A stretch of DNA of 64,000 nt from Tardiphaga sp. vice304 (GCF_007018905.1 NZ_CP041402.1:806001-870000), one strand, 5' to 3'. Shown: positions 43,712 to 53,639, counted from the first letter of the stretch. A program made the numbers and translations. The notes: generated by a model from the sequence alone, not told the origin.

Positions 43712-45637
43712 ATGACCATTCACGACCAGAGCCGCTACGCGGAGACCCACGCCCGTTCGATCGCCGACCCCGAGGGGTTCTGGGGCGAGGCGGCGCGCGA
43801 AATCGACTGGATCGAGCCAGCGCGAAAGATATTCGATCCCTCGATGGGCCTGTATGGCCGCTGGTTCGCCGGCGCCGTCGTCAACACCTGCTACAATGCG
43901 CTCGACCGCCACGTCGCGGGCGGCCGTGCCGACCAGGTCGCGTTGATCCACGATTCGCCACTGGCCGATCCTACCGGACCAACCACCATCACCCGATACA
44001 CCTACGCCGAAATGCTGCACGAGGTCGAGGCGCTCGGCGCCATCATGCAGGATTTCGGCGTCGCCAAGGGCGACCGTGTCATTCTGTATATGCCGATGGT
44101 GCCGGAGGCGATGATCGCTATGCTGGCCTGCGCGCGGATCGGCGCGGTGCATTCGGTGGTGTTCGGCGGCTTTGCCTCAAAAGAACTCGCCACCCGTATC
44201 GAGGACGCCCAGCCGAAGCTGATCTTCTCCGCCAGCTGCGGCCTCGAGCCCGGCCGCCTCGTACAGTACAAACCGTTGCTCGACGAGGCGATCGCGCTGT
44301 CCAGCGTCAAGCCGGCCGCCTGCATCATCCTGCAGCGGCCGCAGCACGCCTGCGATCTCATAGCGGGGCGCGATCACGACTGGGCGGAGCTACGCAGCCA
44401 GGCGATCGCGGCGAAGAAATCCGCTCCTTGCGTGCCGGTGCTGGCGACCGATCCGCTCTATATCCTCTATACCTCGGGCACCACCGGCAAGCCTAAGGGC
44501 GTGGTGCGCGACAATGGCGGCCATCTCGTCGCGCTGAAATGGTCGATGTGGAATCTCTACGGCGTGAAGCCCGGCGAGGTCTGGTGGTGCGGCTCCGACA
44601 TCGGCTGGGTGGTCGGCCACAGCTACATCATCTACGGCCCGCTGCTGCACGGGGCGACCTCGGTCATGTATGAGGGCAAGCCGGTCGGCACCCCGGACGC
44701 AGGCGCGTTCTGGCGGGTGATTGCCGAGCACAAGGCGGTCGCCTTCTTCACTGCGCCGACCGCCTTCCGCGCGATCCGTAAGGAAGACCCCGACGGCACC
44801 TTCATCCGCAAATACAATCTGTCGCATCTGCGCACCCTGTTCCTGGCCGGCGAGCGCGCCGATCCGCCGACGGTAGAGTGGGCCGAGCAGCAGTTGCAGA
44901 AGCCGGTGATCGATCACTGGTGGCAGACCGAGACCGGCTGGTGCATTGCCGGCAATCCGGTCGGCCTCGGCCTGCTGCCGGTCAAGCACGGCTCGCCGAC
45001 CGTGCCGATGCCCGGCTACAAGGTGGAAGTGGTCGACGAGGCGGCCAAGCCCTTGCCCGCGGGCACGATGGGATCTCTGGTAATCAAGCTGCCGATGCCG
45101 CCGGGCTGCCTGCCGACACTCTGGGAGCAGGACGAGCGCTGCAAAGAAGCCTATTTCAACGAATTCCCCGGCTATTACAAAACCTCCGACGCGGGCTATC
45201 TCGACGCCGACGGCTATGTCTTCGTGATGGGTCGCACCGACGACATCATCAATGTCGCCGGTCACCGGCTGTCGACCGGCGGCATGGAGGAGATTCTCGC
45301 CAGCCACCCCGACGTCGCCGAATGCGCCGTGCTGGGCATCCGCGACGCCATCAAGGGCGAGGCGCCGTGCGGCTTCCTGGTGCTCAAGGCCGGGGTGACC
45401 AAGAGCCATGCCGAGATCGAGAAGGAAGTGGTGGCGCTGGTGCGCCAGAAGCTCGGGCCGGTGGCGGCGTTCAAGCTGGCGATCACCGTCGGCCGGCTGC
45501 CGAAGACGCGGTCGGGAAAAATTCTTCGCGGCACCATCAAGAAGATCGCTGACGGCGATGCCTGGGCGATGCCGGCGACGATCGAAGACGCCCGCGTGCT
45601 CGACGAGATCGGCGACGCGCTGAAGGGCAGGGTTTGA
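43712..45637 (+). CDS. prpE: propionyl-CoA synthetase-like acyl-CoA ligase
   Basis: A 641-residue AMP-forming ligase of the acetyl/propionyl-CoA synthetase group. N-terminal ACAS-type domain (YAETHARSIADPEGFWGEAA), ATP-binding YTSGTTGKPKGVVRDNGGH, WWQTETGW, and the C-terminal catalytic lysine motif GRLPKTRSGKILRGT, a known acetylation site. The motif set and length fit PrpE better than AcsA. It activates propionate or acetate. It may be linked to carboxylates imported by the neighbouring TAXI systems, which is inference. Confidence 0.88.
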   Translation: MTIHDQSRYAETHARSIADPEGFWGEAAREIDWIEPARKIFDPSMGLYGRWFAGAVVNTCYNALDRHVAGGRADQVALIHDSPLADPTGPTTITRYTYAEMLHEVEALGAIMQDFGVAKGDRVILYMPMVPEAMIAMLACARIGAVHSVVFGGFASKELATRIEDAQPKLIFSASCGLEPGRLVQYKPLLDEAIALSSVKPAACIILQRPQHACDLIAGRDHDWAELRSQAIAAKKSAPCVPVLATDPLYILYTSGTTGKPKGVVRDNGGHLVALKWSMWNLYGVKPGEVWWCGSDIGWVVGHSYIIYGPLLHGATSVMYEGKPVGTPDAGAFWRVIAEHKAVAFFTAPTAFRAIRKEDPDGTFIRKYNLSHLRTLFLAGERADPPTVEWAEQQLQKPVIDHWWQTETGWCIAGNPVGLGLLPVKHGSPTVPMPGYKVEVVDEAAKPLPAGTMGSLVIKLPMPPGCLPTLWEQDERCKEAYFNEFPGYYKTSDAGYLDADGYVFVMGRTDDIINVAGHRLSTGGMEEILASHPDVAECAVLGIRDAIKGEAPCGFLVLKAGVTKSHAEIEKEVVALVRQKLGPVAAFKLAITVGRLPKTRSGKILRGTIKKIADGDAWAMPATIEDARVLDEIGDALKGRV

Positions 45638-45638
45638 T

Positions 45639-45787
45639 TGTCATTCCGGGGCGAGAGCGCGTCAGCGCGATCGAACCCGGAATCCCGAAATGTTCAGCGC
45701 AAAACATCGGGATTCCCCGCCACTCCAGTTGGAGTGGCTGAGGCCTGCGCCAACCGGCTTCGCCGTCTGTCGCATCCCGGAATGACA
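45639..45787. repeat. palindromic repeat, TGTCATTCCGGG family
   Basis: About 149 bp with ends tgtcattccgggg and tcccggaatgaca. The inner pairs are gaacccggaatcccg and catcgggattcc, plus ccactccagttggagtgg. It resembles a common Bradyrhizobium repeat. It is located between prpE and the lipoprotein gene. Confidence 0.75.
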
Positions 45788-45860
45788 GCCAAGGCCCCCC
45801 TTACAATCCCCGCATTTCGCGCTAAACACGGCGCTAATCTCTCGCCTCCAGGATTTCCGC

Positions 45861-46127
45861 ATGCGCCCGACCAGAACCCATCTCATCGCGCTGACGCTGG
45901 CCGCTCTGGCGCTGGCGTCCTGCGCGCGGCGCAGCGACGTGCCGGTGTCGAGCCTCGGCGAGGATGACGACGCGATCTGCCGCGCCAACGGCGTAGTCGT
46001 CGGCTCGGCCGACTATGCCGCATGCCGCAAGAACCGCGATGTTCAGCGCAGCAATTCGATTCAGCGGGCCGATCGCGCCCAGCGCAATCTCGGCGAATAC
46101 ATGCTGAACAATCCCGGCAGGCCCTGA
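45861..46127 (+). CDS. small lipoprotein, unknown
   Basis: An 88-residue protein with a type II signal peptide: basic start, hydrophobic run and lipobox ALASC, with the acylated Cys at 21. The short mature part is polar (RRSDVPVSSLGEDDDAICRA) with two Cys, and helical at the end. It stands alone. Membrane-anchored, periplasmic; function unknown. Confidence 0.75.
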   Translation: MRPTRTHLIALTLAALALASCARRSDVPVSSLGEDDDAICRANGVVVGSADYAACRKNRDVQRSNSIQRADRAQRNLGEYMLNNPGRP

Positions 46128-46295
46128 GCCGCTTGTGCCCACGGCCGCTGTGACTTCAAGGCAACGGTCGTCGTGCAACCGCCGCGTGTCCTCGAATAGT
46201 TGACTGAGATCAATTTTTCCAGAGACCGCCTGTCGTCTTTCATCTCCGAGCCAGCTGAAACGTTCGAGCTGACATTGAGGGGATGAGAAAATTCG

Positions 46296-46997
46296 ATGAA
46301 GAAAGTTGTGACTGCGCTGATGATGGCGACGGCGCTAACCGGCACGGCAGCGACCGCGCAGGCCGCCGATCTCGCCACCAAAGCACCCTATTACAAGGCT
46401 CCGCTCGTCGAGGCCTGGAATCCCTGGATGATCCGCCTGCGCGTGCTCGGCGTGATCCCGGAAGATGGCGGTTCGGTCAATGGCGTGGCAAATTCCGGCC
46501 TGAAGACCTCGGACCAGGTCGTGCCCGAACTGGATATCTCCTACTTTTTCACCAGGAACATCGCGGCCGAACTCATCCTTGGCGTCACCAAGCATCATGT
46601 CACCGGCACCGGATCGATCGACGGCCTCGACGTCGGCAAGTCCTGGCTGCTGCCGCCGACCCTGACGCTGCAATATCACTTCACCGAATTCGGCGCGTTC
46701 AAGCCCTATGTCGGCGCGGGCGTCAACTACACCTGGTTCTTCAGCCAGTCCGCCGGCAATGTGACCAACGGCGCCGGGTTGCGCGTCGTCGACAGCCACC
46801 TGCACGATTCCTTCGCGCCCGTGGTACAGTTCGGCTTCGACTACATGATCGACAGGCACTGGGGCTGGAACGTCGACGTGAAGAAGCTCTGGCTGCGCCC
46901 GGACTGGAACGGCACGTTGGCCTCCGGCGCGGCGATCACCGGCCAGGTCAAGCTCGATCCGTGGCTGATCGGCACCGGCATTACCTACAAGTTCTGA
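46296..46997 (+). CDS. ompW: OmpW-family outer-membrane protein
   Basis: A 233-residue eight-strand barrel protein. Signal peptide MKKVVTALMMATALTGTAATAQA. The family segments WMIRLRVLGVIP, LDISYFFTRNIAAELILGVT, FKPYVGAGVNYTWFF and the last strand ending in YKF are all visible. OmpW forms a small hydrophobic channel in the outer membrane and often responds to stress. A strong terminator follows immediately. Confidence 0.93.
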   Translation: MKKVVTALMMATALTGTAATAQAADLATKAPYYKAPLVEAWNPWMIRLRVLGVIPEDGGSVNGVANSGLKTSDQVVPELDISYFFTRNIAAELILGVTKHHVTGTGSIDGLDVGKSWLLPPTLTLQYHFTEFGAFKPYVGAGVNYTWFFSQSAGNVTNGAGLRVVDSHLHDSFAPVVQFGFDYMIDRHWGWNVDVKKLWLRPDWNGTLASGAAITGQVKLDPWLIGTGITYKF

Positions 46998-47012
46998 TCT
47001 GACGAGTTTACG

Positions 47013-47048
47013 CGCGGCACCGGTGCGAACCGGTGCCGCGTTTTTTTT
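47013..47048 (+). terminator. intrinsic terminator of ompW
   Basis: A 12-bp perfect stem, cgcggcaccggt with accggtgccgcg, loop gcga, and eight T. It starts 16 bp after the ompW stop. Confidence 0.95.
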
Positions 47049-47102
47049 GTCGATGCCTCTGCGGTGGGCTATTATCCTGTGATGGGCGCCGCGCTTTCTT
47101 GC

Positions 47103-47250
47103 TTCCCCTCTCCCCTTGTGGGAGAGGGTGGATCAATCGAGCGAAGCGAGATTGAGACGGGTGAGGGGGGGGGCCCGCATGCGCGATCCTCACCCCCTCA
47201 TCCGCCTTCGCTTCGCGAAGGCACCTTCTCCCACAAGGGGAGAAGGAAGA
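47103..47250. repeat. palindromic repeat, CCCTCTCCCC family, copy B
   Basis: About 148 bp with the short arms cccctctccccttgtgggag and ctcccacaaggggagaagg and inner gtgaggggg / caccccctcatccg. It lies 14 bp before the phnA start, so it probably contributes the ribosome site (aaaaagg) of that gene. See copy A at 4921. Confidence 0.9.
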
Positions 47251-47263
47251 AAAAGGATAGATC

Positions 47264-47482
47264 ATGGACATCAAGGTCAGGGATGCCAACGGCGCGCAAT
47301 TGGCCGAGGGCGATACCGTCACGTTGATCAAGGATCTGAAGCTGAAAGGCTCGTCCACCGTGCTCAAGCGCGGCACCGTGATCAAGAACATTCACCTCAC
47401 CGACGACCCCGACGAAATCGAAGGTCGCACCGACAAGGTCAAGGGCCTGGTGCTGCGCGTCGAGTTTCTGAAGAAGGCGTGA
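47264..47482 (+). CDS. PhnA-like protein (C-terminal domain only)
   Basis: A 72-residue protein matching the C-terminal part of PhnA/YjdM: MDIKVRDANGAQLAEGDTVT, KGSSTVLKRGTVIKNIHLTD and LRVEFLKKA. It lacks the N-terminal zinc-ribbon that the 111-residue enteric form has. Short forms are usual in alphaproteobacteria. The name 'alkylphosphonate utilisation' is historical, and no phn operon is nearby. It has an SH3-like fold. Confidence 0.85.
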   Translation: MDIKVRDANGAQLAEGDTVTLIKDLKLKGSSTVLKRGTVIKNIHLTDDPDEIEGRTDKVKGLVLRVEFLKKA

Positions 47483-47506
47483 GCCTGATCGTCGATCCGT
47501 AGTCGC

Positions 47507-47613
47507 GTAGGGTGGGCAAAGGCGCCGTTGCGCCGTGCCCACCATGTGCAGCGCTGCGCTTGATGGTGGGCACGTTCGTCGCGCTTCGCGCGCCGGCCTT
47601 TGCCCACCCTACC
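47507..47613. repeat. palindromic repeat, GTAGGGTGGGCAAAG family
   Basis: About 107 bp with ends gtagggtgggcaaag and ctttgcccaccctac. The inner pairs are cgccgttgcgcc and cgtgcccaccat / atggtgggcacg. One copy in the window. It is followed by a bidirectional terminator. Confidence 0.8.
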
Positions 47614-47620
47614 CTTCAAC

Positions 47621-47656
47621 AAAAACGCGGCGAATGGCTTCGCCGCGTTTTTTTTC
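47621..47656. terminator. bidirectional intrinsic terminator
   Basis: A stem of 14 bp, aaaaacgcggcgaa with ttcgccgcgttttt, loop tggc, and T runs on both strands. It serves phnA-like (rightward) and the DUF1013 gene (leftward), which converge here. Confidence 0.9.
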
Positions 47657-47693
47657 AAATGGTTGAGGCGCGTCGCGAAAGCCGCGCGCGTGC

Positions 47694-48392
47694 CTATTCT
47701 TCCTCGTCGTCGTGCTTCTTGCCGCCGCCGATGCCCTTGAGCTTGGCGAATACGGCATCGACGTTGAGGTCGTCGCTGCTGCGCTCGCTATCCTCGAACT
47801 CGTCCTTGCGGGTGGTCTCGGAAGCCGGTAGCAGCGTCGCGCCGCCATAGGGCGTGTCGGTCGGCTTTTCCTTCGCCGCGCGCTGAACTTCGAAGTCGAG
47901 TTCGATCTGCGAGCACAGGCCCAGCGTCACCGGATCCATCGGCGTCAGTGTCGAGGCGTTCCAGTGCGTGCGGTCGCGGATCGAGGCGATCGTGGTCTTG
48001 GTGGTGCCGACCAGCCGCATGATCTGGCTGTCCTTCAATTCGGCATGGTTGCGCACCAGCCACAGGATCGCGCTCGGCCGCTCGTGGCGGCGCGACACCG
48101 GGGTGTAGCGCGGGCCCTTCTTCTTGGCGGCCGGCGGCAGAATCACCTTGCTCTCCTCGAGCTTGAGGCGATAATTCTTGTCCTTCTCGCCCTTTTCGAT
48201 CTCGTCGCGGGTCAGTTGCCCGTTCGAGATCGGGTCGCTGCCCTTGATGCCCTGGGCGGCGTCGCCATCGGCGATGGCGCGGATTTCCAGCGGGTGCATC
48301 TTGGTGAAATCGGCGACCTGGTCGAAGGTCAGCGCGGTATTGTCGACCAGCCACACGGCAGTCGCCTTTGGCATCAGCGGTGCATTGCTCAT
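47694..48392 (-). CDS. DUF1013 / TrcR-type cell-cycle regulator
   Basis: A 232-residue protein of the alphaproteobacterial DUF1013 family, for which the name TrcR (cell-cycle transcriptional regulator) is in use. It has PKATAVWLVDNTALTFDQVA, DPISNGQLTRDEI, RHERPSAILWLVRNHAELKD, and DSQIMRLVGTTKTTIASIRD, which reads like a helix-turn-helix. The C-terminal 40 residues are acidic. DNA binding is expected. The ATG follows GGAGATTTGCC. The family call is good and the regulatory role follows the family name only. Confidence 0.8.
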   Translation of the reverse strand: MSNAPLMPKATAVWLVDNTALTFDQVADFTKMHPLEIRAIADGDAAQGIKGSDPISNGQLTRDEIEKGEKDKNYRLKLEESKVILPPAAKKKGPRYTPVSRRHERPSAILWLVRNHAELKDSQIMRLVGTTKTTIASIRDRTHWNASTLTPMDPVTLGLCSQIELDFEVQRAAKEKPTDTPYGGATLLPASETTRKDEFEDSERSSDDLNVDAVFAKLKGIGGGKKHDDEEE

Positions 48393-48649
48393 GGCAAATC
48401 TCCTTTACGCTCCGCCCACCTTTTCGAGAGGCGGAGCCGTCTGGTCATCGGGGATGACGGGAATTCAGGCTGTATATAGTCTGTCCGGGGTGAACCGCGC
48501 AATGGAAGACTGTTCAGCCTTGACAGCGCGGCCGGACGGCCCCAAGTCCTTCCTCTAACTGGCACTTTGCCGTATTATCTGTCGAATTTACCGCTCGGTT
48601 CCGGCCGTTTTCGGTGTTTCGGACCTCGATAACCCCTGGATTGCCCCTT

Positions 48650-49612
48650 ATGTCGGCCAAACCGCCTCTCAAGATCGTGCTTTGTTCTCCTCGCGGCTTC
48701 TGCGCGGGCGTCGTACGGGCCATCGATACCGTGGAACGCGCGCTCGCGATCCACGGCGCCCCGGTCTATGTCCGGCACGAGATCGTCCATAACAAATATG
48801 TCGTGGACAGCCTGAAGACCAAGGGCGCGATTTTCGTCGAGGAACTGGCCGAAATTCCCGACAATACCTCGGCGCCGGTGGTGTTTTCCGCCCATGGCGT
48901 GCCGAAATCGGTCCCGGCCGACGCCAAGCAGCGCAATTTCTTCTCGCTCGACGCCACCTGTCCGCTGGTCACCAAGGTGCACCGCGAGGCGGCGATCCAC
49001 TTCAAGCGCGGCCGCGAGATCCTGCTGATCGGGCATTCGCACCATCCGGAAGTGGTCGGCACGCTCGGCCAGCTGCCGGTCGGCGCGGTCGAACTGATCG
49101 AGACCGCGCATGATGCCGCGACCTTCACGCCGAAGGACCCCAACAACCTCGCTTTCGTGACCCAGACGACGCTGTCGATCGACGACACCGCGGAAATCGT
49201 CGAGGTGCTGAAGAGCCGCTTCCCGACCATCAACGGGCCGCACAAGGAAGACATCTGCTACGCCACCACCAACCGCCAGCTTGCGGTGAAGAAGGTTGCG
49301 CCGGTGGTCGATGCGCTGATCGTGGTCGGCGCGCCGAATTCGTCGAACTCGCAGCGTCTGCGTGAAGTTGCCGAGCGCGAGGGCTGCAAGGTATCCGTGC
49401 TGGCGCAGCGCGCTGCCGATTTGGACTGGTCGATGTTCGACGGCATCCAGAGCCTTGGCATCACCGCGGGCGCCTCGGCGCCGGAAGTGATCGTCGAGGA
49501 GATCATGGGCGCCTTTGCCGAGCGTTACGAACTGCACGTCGAGACCGTGTCGGCCGCGGAAGAAAACGAATTCTTCCCGCTGCCGCGCTCGCTGCGTCCC
49601 GACGCGGCGTAA
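48650..49612 (+). CDS. ispH: 4-hydroxy-3-methylbut-2-enyl diphosphate reductase
   Basis: IspH/LytB (320 residues) is the last step of the MEP isoprenoid pathway, with a [4Fe-4S] cluster. Three conserved Cys are visible in [15 protein letters not shown] (Cys of the GFCAGV motif), [11 protein letters not shown] and the [20 protein letters not shown] region. The ATG at 48650 is used. An upstream GTG frame has no homology. It is followed closely by thrB and rnhA. Confidence 0.96.
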   Translation: MSAKPPLKIVLCSPRGFCAGVVRAIDTVERALAIHGAPVYVRHEIVHNKYVVDSLKTKGAIFVEELAEIPDNTSAPVVFSAHGVPKSVPADAKQRNFFSLDATCPLVTKVHREAAIHFKRGREILLIGHSHHPEVVGTLGQLPVGAVELIETAHDAATFTPKDPNNLAFVTQTTLSIDDTAEIVEVLKSRFPTINGPHKEDICYATTNRQLAVKKVAPVVDALIVVGAPNSSNSQRLREVAEREGCKVSVLAQRAADLDWSMFDGIQSLGITAGASAPEVIVEEIMGAFAERYELHVETVSAAEENEFFPLPRSLRPDAA

Positions 49613-49617
49613 TCTCC

Positions 49618-50598
49618 ATGGCGGTCTATACCGACGTTACCGCCGATGAATTGTCGGAGTTTCTCGCCGCCTATGACATCGGCGAGCTGCTGTCCTACAA
49701 GGGCATCGCCGAAGGCGTCGAGAACTCGAACTTCCTGATGCATACGACGTCGGGATCGTTCTTCCTCACGCTGTACGAAAAGCGGACGGCGGTCGGCGAT
49801 CTGCCGTTCTTCCTCGGCCTGATGTCGCATCTGGCTTCGCACGGCCTTCCCTGCCCGGAGCCGGTAAAGATGCGCGACGGCACCATGCTCGGCACGCTCG
49901 CTGGGCGTCGGGCCGCGATCATCGACTTCCTCGAGGGCGTGTGGCCGCGCAAGCCGAACGCTGCACATTGCGCCGGCATCGGCGGCGCGCTGGCGAAGAT
50001 GCATCTGGCCGGACAGGACTTCGCCATGAGCCGGCCGAATGCGCTGTCCGTGTCGGGCTGGCGGCCGCTGTTTGCCGCTGCCGCGTCGCGCGCCAATGAC
50101 GTGCAGCCGGGCTTGCGCGAATTCCTCGCCTCCGAGCTGAACTATCTCGAAGGCCGCTGGCCGCGCGATCTGCCCAGCGGCGTGATCCATGCCGACGCCT
50201 TTCCCGACAATGTGCTGTTCCTCGGCGAGGAATTGTCCGGACTGATCGACTTCTACTTCGCCTGCAACGACATGTTCGCCTACGACGTCGCGATATGCCT
50301 GAACGCCTGGTGCTTTGAGCCCGATCACTCCTTTAACGTCACCAAGGCGCGGGCGTTTCTCGCGGCCTATAACCGCGAGCGTCCGATGTCAGAGGCCGAG
50401 CAGGCAGCCTTGCCGCTCTTGGCGCGCGGCGCGGCCTTGCGGTTCTTGCTGACGCGGCTGGTGGATCTGCTTAACGTGCCGCCCGGCGCCCTGGTGCAGC
50501 TGAAGGACCCCTTGGAATATGTGCGGAAACTGCGCTTCCACCAATCGGTGAAGACCATGGCCGATTACGGCGTTGAAGTTTCCGGATTGCCCGCATGA
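49618..50598 (+). CDS. thrB: homoserine kinase (ThrB2 type)
   Basis: A 326-residue kinase of the aminoglycoside-phosphotransferase fold that phosphorylates homoserine on the way to threonine. Nucleotide-binding [20 protein letters not shown], catalytic loop [13 protein letters not shown] (Asp as base) and [11 protein letters not shown]. It starts 6 bp after ispH and overlaps rnhA by 4 bases. The three-gene order ispH-thrB-rnhA is common in the order. It works downstream of lysC at 18707. Confidence 0.95.
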   Translation: MAVYTDVTADELSEFLAAYDIGELLSYKGIAEGVENSNFLMHTTSGSFFLTLYEKRTAVGDLPFFLGLMSHLASHGLPCPEPVKMRDGTMLGTLAGRRAAIIDFLEGVWPRKPNAAHCAGIGGALAKMHLAGQDFAMSRPNALSVSGWRPLFAAAASRANDVQPGLREFLASELNYLEGRWPRDLPSGVIHADAFPDNVLFLGEELSGLIDFYFACNDMFAYDVAICLNAWCFEPDHSFNVTKARAFLAAYNRERPMSEAEQAALPLLARGAALRFLLTRLVDLLNVPPGALVQLKDPLEYVRKLRFHQSVKTMADYGVEVSGLPA

Positions 50599-51038
50599 CC
50601 CCCGTTCTGATCCATACCGACGGCGCCTGCTCCGGCAATCCCGGCCCCGGCGGCTGGGGCGCGATTCTGAAGTTCGGCGATGCCGAAAAGGAATTGAAGG
50701 GCGGCGAGGCGCACACCACCAACAACCGCATGGAATTGATGGCGGCGATCTCGGCGCTGGAAGCGCTGAAGAAGCCGTGCAGCGTCGATCTTCACACCGA
50801 CAGCCAGTATGTCCGCAACGGTATCATGACCTGGATCCACGGCTGGAAGCGCAATGGCTGGAAGACATCCGACAAGAAGCCGGTGAAGAACGTCGATCTT
50901 TGGCAACGGTTGGATGCCGCGCTGCAGACCCACGAGGTGCGCTGGCACTGGGTCAAGGGCCACGCCGGCCACGTCGAGAACGAACGCGCCGATCAATTGT
51001 CGCGCGACGGGCTGATCGAGAACAAGAACAAGAAGTAG
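50595..51038 (+). CDS. rnhA: ribonuclease HI
   Basis: A 147-residue enzyme that cuts the RNA strand of RNA:DNA hybrids. Catalytic Asp9, Glu47, Asp69 and Asp133 are all present ([38 protein letters not shown]), along with His123. A short Lys/Asn tail ends the protein. It is the last gene of the ispH-thrB-rnhA unit, and a palindromic repeat follows. Confidence 0.96.
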   Translation: MTPVLIHTDGACSGNPGPGGWGAILKFGDAEKELKGGEAHTTNNRMELMAAISALEALKKPCSVDLHTDSQYVRNGIMTWIHGWKRNGWKTSDKKPVKNVDLWQRLDAALQTHEVRWHWVKGHAGHVENERADQLSRDGLIENKNKK

Positions 51039-51050
51039 CGAGGGGGCTCT

Positions 51051-51223
51051 TCTTCCTTCTCCCCTTGTGGGAGAAGGTGGCGCGGCCGAAGGCCGGGCCG
51101 GATGAGGGGTAGCAAAAATGCGCGGAGCTTGCTGCTACCCCTCACCCGTCTCGAACGCTTCGCGTTCGATCCACCCTCTCCCACCTAGCGAAGCTTCGCT
51201 TCGCGCGGGGGAGAGGGAAGAAA
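51051..51223. repeat. palindromic repeat, CCCTCTCCCC family, copy C (inverted, long-stem)
   Basis: About 173 bp, read in the opposite sense from copies A and B: ccttctccccttgtgggaga at the left and ccaccctctcccacctagcg at the right. The right arm carries an extra gcgaagcttcgcttcgcg palindrome where A and B have ttgt. It lies between the convergent rnhA and peroxiredoxin genes. Confidence 0.88.
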
Positions 51224-51240
51224 GAAGCGAGCCTTTCAGC

Positions 51241-51726
51241 TCACAGCTGGCCGAGCAACGTATCGCCGCCGGACACTTCCACCTTGCCCGAGCTCTGCTC
51301 GGGGTTGAACTTGGTGACGATTCCATCTTCCACCAGCATCGAGTAGCGCTTGGAGCGGATGCCGAGGCCGAAGCCGGAGCCGTCCATTTCCATGCCGATC
51401 GCCTTGGCGAAATCGGCGTTGCCGTCGGCCAGGAAGATGGCCTCGTCACGCAGGTCGGTGTCCTTCTTCCAGGCGTTCATCACGAAGGCGTCGTTGACCG
51501 AAATCACCGCGATCGAGTCGACGCCCTTGTCCTTGATGGCGTAGGCGTTGAGGAAGATGCTGGGCAGGTGCATCTTGTGGCAGGTGCCGGTGTAGGCGCC
51601 GGGCACCGCGAACAGCGCCACCTTCCTGCCCTTGAACACGTCGTCGGTGGTTTTCTCGACCGGACCCTCGGCAGTCATAACGCGGAACTTGGACTCGGGC
51701 AGCTTGTCGCCAACTTTGATGGTCAT
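51241..51726 (-). CDS. peroxiredoxin (Prx5-like)
   Basis: A 161-residue thiol peroxidase. Peroxidatic Cys49 in PGAYTGTCHKMHLPS. The segment KMHLPSIFLNAYAIKDKGVD and a single further conserved block near MEMDGSGFGLGIRSKRYSML mark the Prx5/AhpE-type group. It reduces H2O2 and alkyl peroxides, with glutaredoxin or thioredoxin as donor. GGAGAGA precedes the ATG. It is a monocistron flanked by two repeats. Confidence 0.92.
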   Translation of the reverse strand: MTIKVGDKLPESKFRVMTAEGPVEKTTDDVFKGRKVALFAVPGAYTGTCHKMHLPSIFLNAYAIKDKGVDSIAVISVNDAFVMNAWKKDTDLRDEAIFLADGNADFAKAIGMEMDGSGFGLGIRSKRYSMLVEDGIVTKFNPEQSSGKVEVSGGDTLLGQL

Positions 51727-51819
51727 CGTCGATCTCTCCAGGAAATTTGCGAGGGTTTCTTAGACCATTTTCGTGATCGAAGGAAATTGACGCGGGCGGG
51801 AGCTGAATAGCTCCGTCCC

Positions 51820-51935
51820 CGTCATCCTGAGGTGCTCGCCCGAAGGGCGAGCCTCGACGGATGCGGCCATGGGCGCTAGCGATTGCGGCCATCCTTCGAG
51901 GCCGTCGCAAAGCGCGACGGCACCTCAGGATGACG
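51820..51935. repeat. palindromic repeat, CTCATCCTGAGG-like family, copy 2
   Basis: About 116 bp with ends cgtcatcctgaggtg and cacctcaggatgacg. It has inner gctcgcccgaagggcgagc and ccatccttcgaggc. It lies between fadD and the peroxiredoxin promoter region, and is related to 8766-8871. Confidence 0.85.
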
Positions 51936-51950
51936 GCCGAGTGGGAGGAC

Positions 51951-53639
51951 TCACGCCGCCGCGTCGGACTGCTTCTCGTCGCGCAATTCGCGGCGCAGGA
52001 TCTTGCCGACATTGGTCTTCGGCAACGCGGTGCGGAATTCGATCTTCTTCGGCACCTTGTAGTTGGTCAGTTCGGCATGGCAGAACTTGATCAGGTCCTC
52101 CGCGGTGACATTCGGGTCCTTCTTCACCACGAACGCTTTCACGGCTTCCGAGGTGCGGGCGTCACTGACGCCGATCACCGCGCATTCCAGCACGCCGGGA
52201 TGGCTGGCCAGCACCTCCTCGACCTCGTTCGGATAGACGTTGAAGCCGGAAACGTTGATCATGTCCTTCTTGCGGTCGACGATCTTGGTGTAGCCGTCGG
52301 CGTTCATGATGCCGATGTCGCCGGTGCGGAAGAAACCGTCTGATGTCATCACCTTGGCGGTCTCGTCCGGCCGGTTCCAGTAGCCAGACATCACCTGCGG
52401 GCCCTTGGCGCAGATCTCGCCGGGCTCGCCGAGCGGCACTTCGTTGCCGTCGTCGTCGCGGATCGAGATCCAGGTGGACGGCACCGGCAGGCCGATCGAG
52501 CCGGAGAACTGGTCCATGTCGGCCGGGTTGCAGGTCAGCGTCGGCGAGGTTTCCGACAGGCCGTAGCCCTCGGCAATCGAACAGCCGGTTCGCTTCGCCC
52601 AGGCTTCCGCCACCGCGCGCTGCACCGCCATGCCGCCGCCATTGGAAATCTTCAGCTTGGAGAAATCCACCTGATCGAATCCGGGCGTGTTGAGCAGGCC
52701 GTTGTACAGCGTGTTGACGGCGGGGAACGTGTTGACCTGATACTTCATCAATTCCTTGATGAATCCCGCCATGTCGCGCGGGTTGGGGATCAACAGGTTG
52801 ACGCCGCCGGCGCGCATCCCGAGCAGGAAGCAGGCCGTCAGCGCGAAGATATGATACAGCGGCAGCGCGCAGACGATGAACAACTGATCGACCTGCGGCG
52901 GCTTGCGCAGCGCCGGCTGCAGCCAGGCGTCGTTCTGCAGCACGTTGGCCAGGATATTCCGGTGTAGCAGCGTGGCGCCCTTGGAGAGGCCGGTGGTGCC
53001 GCCGGTATATTGCAGGAAGGCGACGTCGTCCGGGCCGATTGCCGGCTTGTTCATCTTCACGCTGCGGCCGGCGGAGAGTGCCTCGTTGAACGTCACCGAG
53101 CCCGGCAGCGACCACGTCGGCACCATTTTCTTGACCCGGCGAACTACCAGATTGACGATCATGCCCTTGAGGCCGAGCAGGTCGCCCATGCTGCCGACGA
53201 TGACGTGCTTCACCGCGGTCTTGCCGATCACCTGCTGCACGACGGAAGCGAAATTCTCCAGCACGATGATGGCTTCGGCGCCGCTATCCTTGAGCTGGTG
53301 CTCGAGCTCGCGCGGCGTATAGAGCGGATTGACGTTGACGACGGCAAAGCCGGCGCGCAGCACGGCGGAGGTGGCCACCGGATGTTGCAGCACGTTCGGC
53401 ATCATGATGGCGACGCGAGCGCCCTTGGCGAGGCCGCGGCTTTGCAGATAGGCGCCGAGCGCCAGCGACAATTCGTCGAGCTCGCGGTAGCTGATCGACT
53501 TGTCCATGCAAATGAAGGCCTTGCGATCGCGAAACTTGGCAAAGCTTTCTTCCAGCAGCGCGACCAGCGACGGATATTGCGACGGGTCGATATCGGCCGG
53601 TACGCCGGCCGGGTATTGCTTGAGCCAGATTCGCTCCAT
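51951..53639 (-). CDS. fadD: long-chain fatty-acid-CoA ligase
   Basis: A 562-residue AMP-forming ligase. ATP-binding YTGGTTGLSKGATLLHRNIL, adenylation motif YGLSETSPTL, SGFNVYPNEVEEVLASHPGV and the C-terminal lysine motif LPKTNVGKILRRELRDE are typical FadD. The N-terminus MERIWLKQYPAGVPADIDPS is the usual FadD opening. It activates fatty acids for beta-oxidation or lipid use, at the inner membrane face. AAGGGGGAA precedes the ATG. Confidence 0.94.
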   Translation of the reverse strand: MERIWLKQYPAGVPADIDPSQYPSLVALLEESFAKFRDRKAFICMDKSISYRELDELSLALGAYLQSRGLAKGARVAIMMPNVLQHPVATSAVLRAGFAVVNVNPLYTPRELEHQLKDSGAEAIIVLENFASVVQQVIGKTAVKHVIVGSMGDLLGLKGMIVNLVVRRVKKMVPTWSLPGSVTFNEALSAGRSVKMNKPAIGPDDVAFLQYTGGTTGLSKGATLLHRNILANVLQNDAWLQPALRKPPQVDQLFIVCALPLYHIFALTACFLLGMRAGGVNLLIPNPRDMAGFIKELMKYQVNTFPAVNTLYNGLLNTPGFDQVDFSKLKISNGGGMAVQRAVAEAWAKRTGCSIAEGYGLSETSPTLTCNPADMDQFSGSIGLPVPSTWISIRDDDGNEVPLGEPGEICAKGPQVMSGYWNRPDETAKVMTSDGFFRTGDIGIMNADGYTKIVDRKKDMINVSGFNVYPNEVEEVLASHPGVLECAVIGVSDARTSEAVKAFVVKKDPNVTAEDLIKFCHAELTNYKVPKKIEFRTALPKTNVGKILRRELRDEKQSDAAA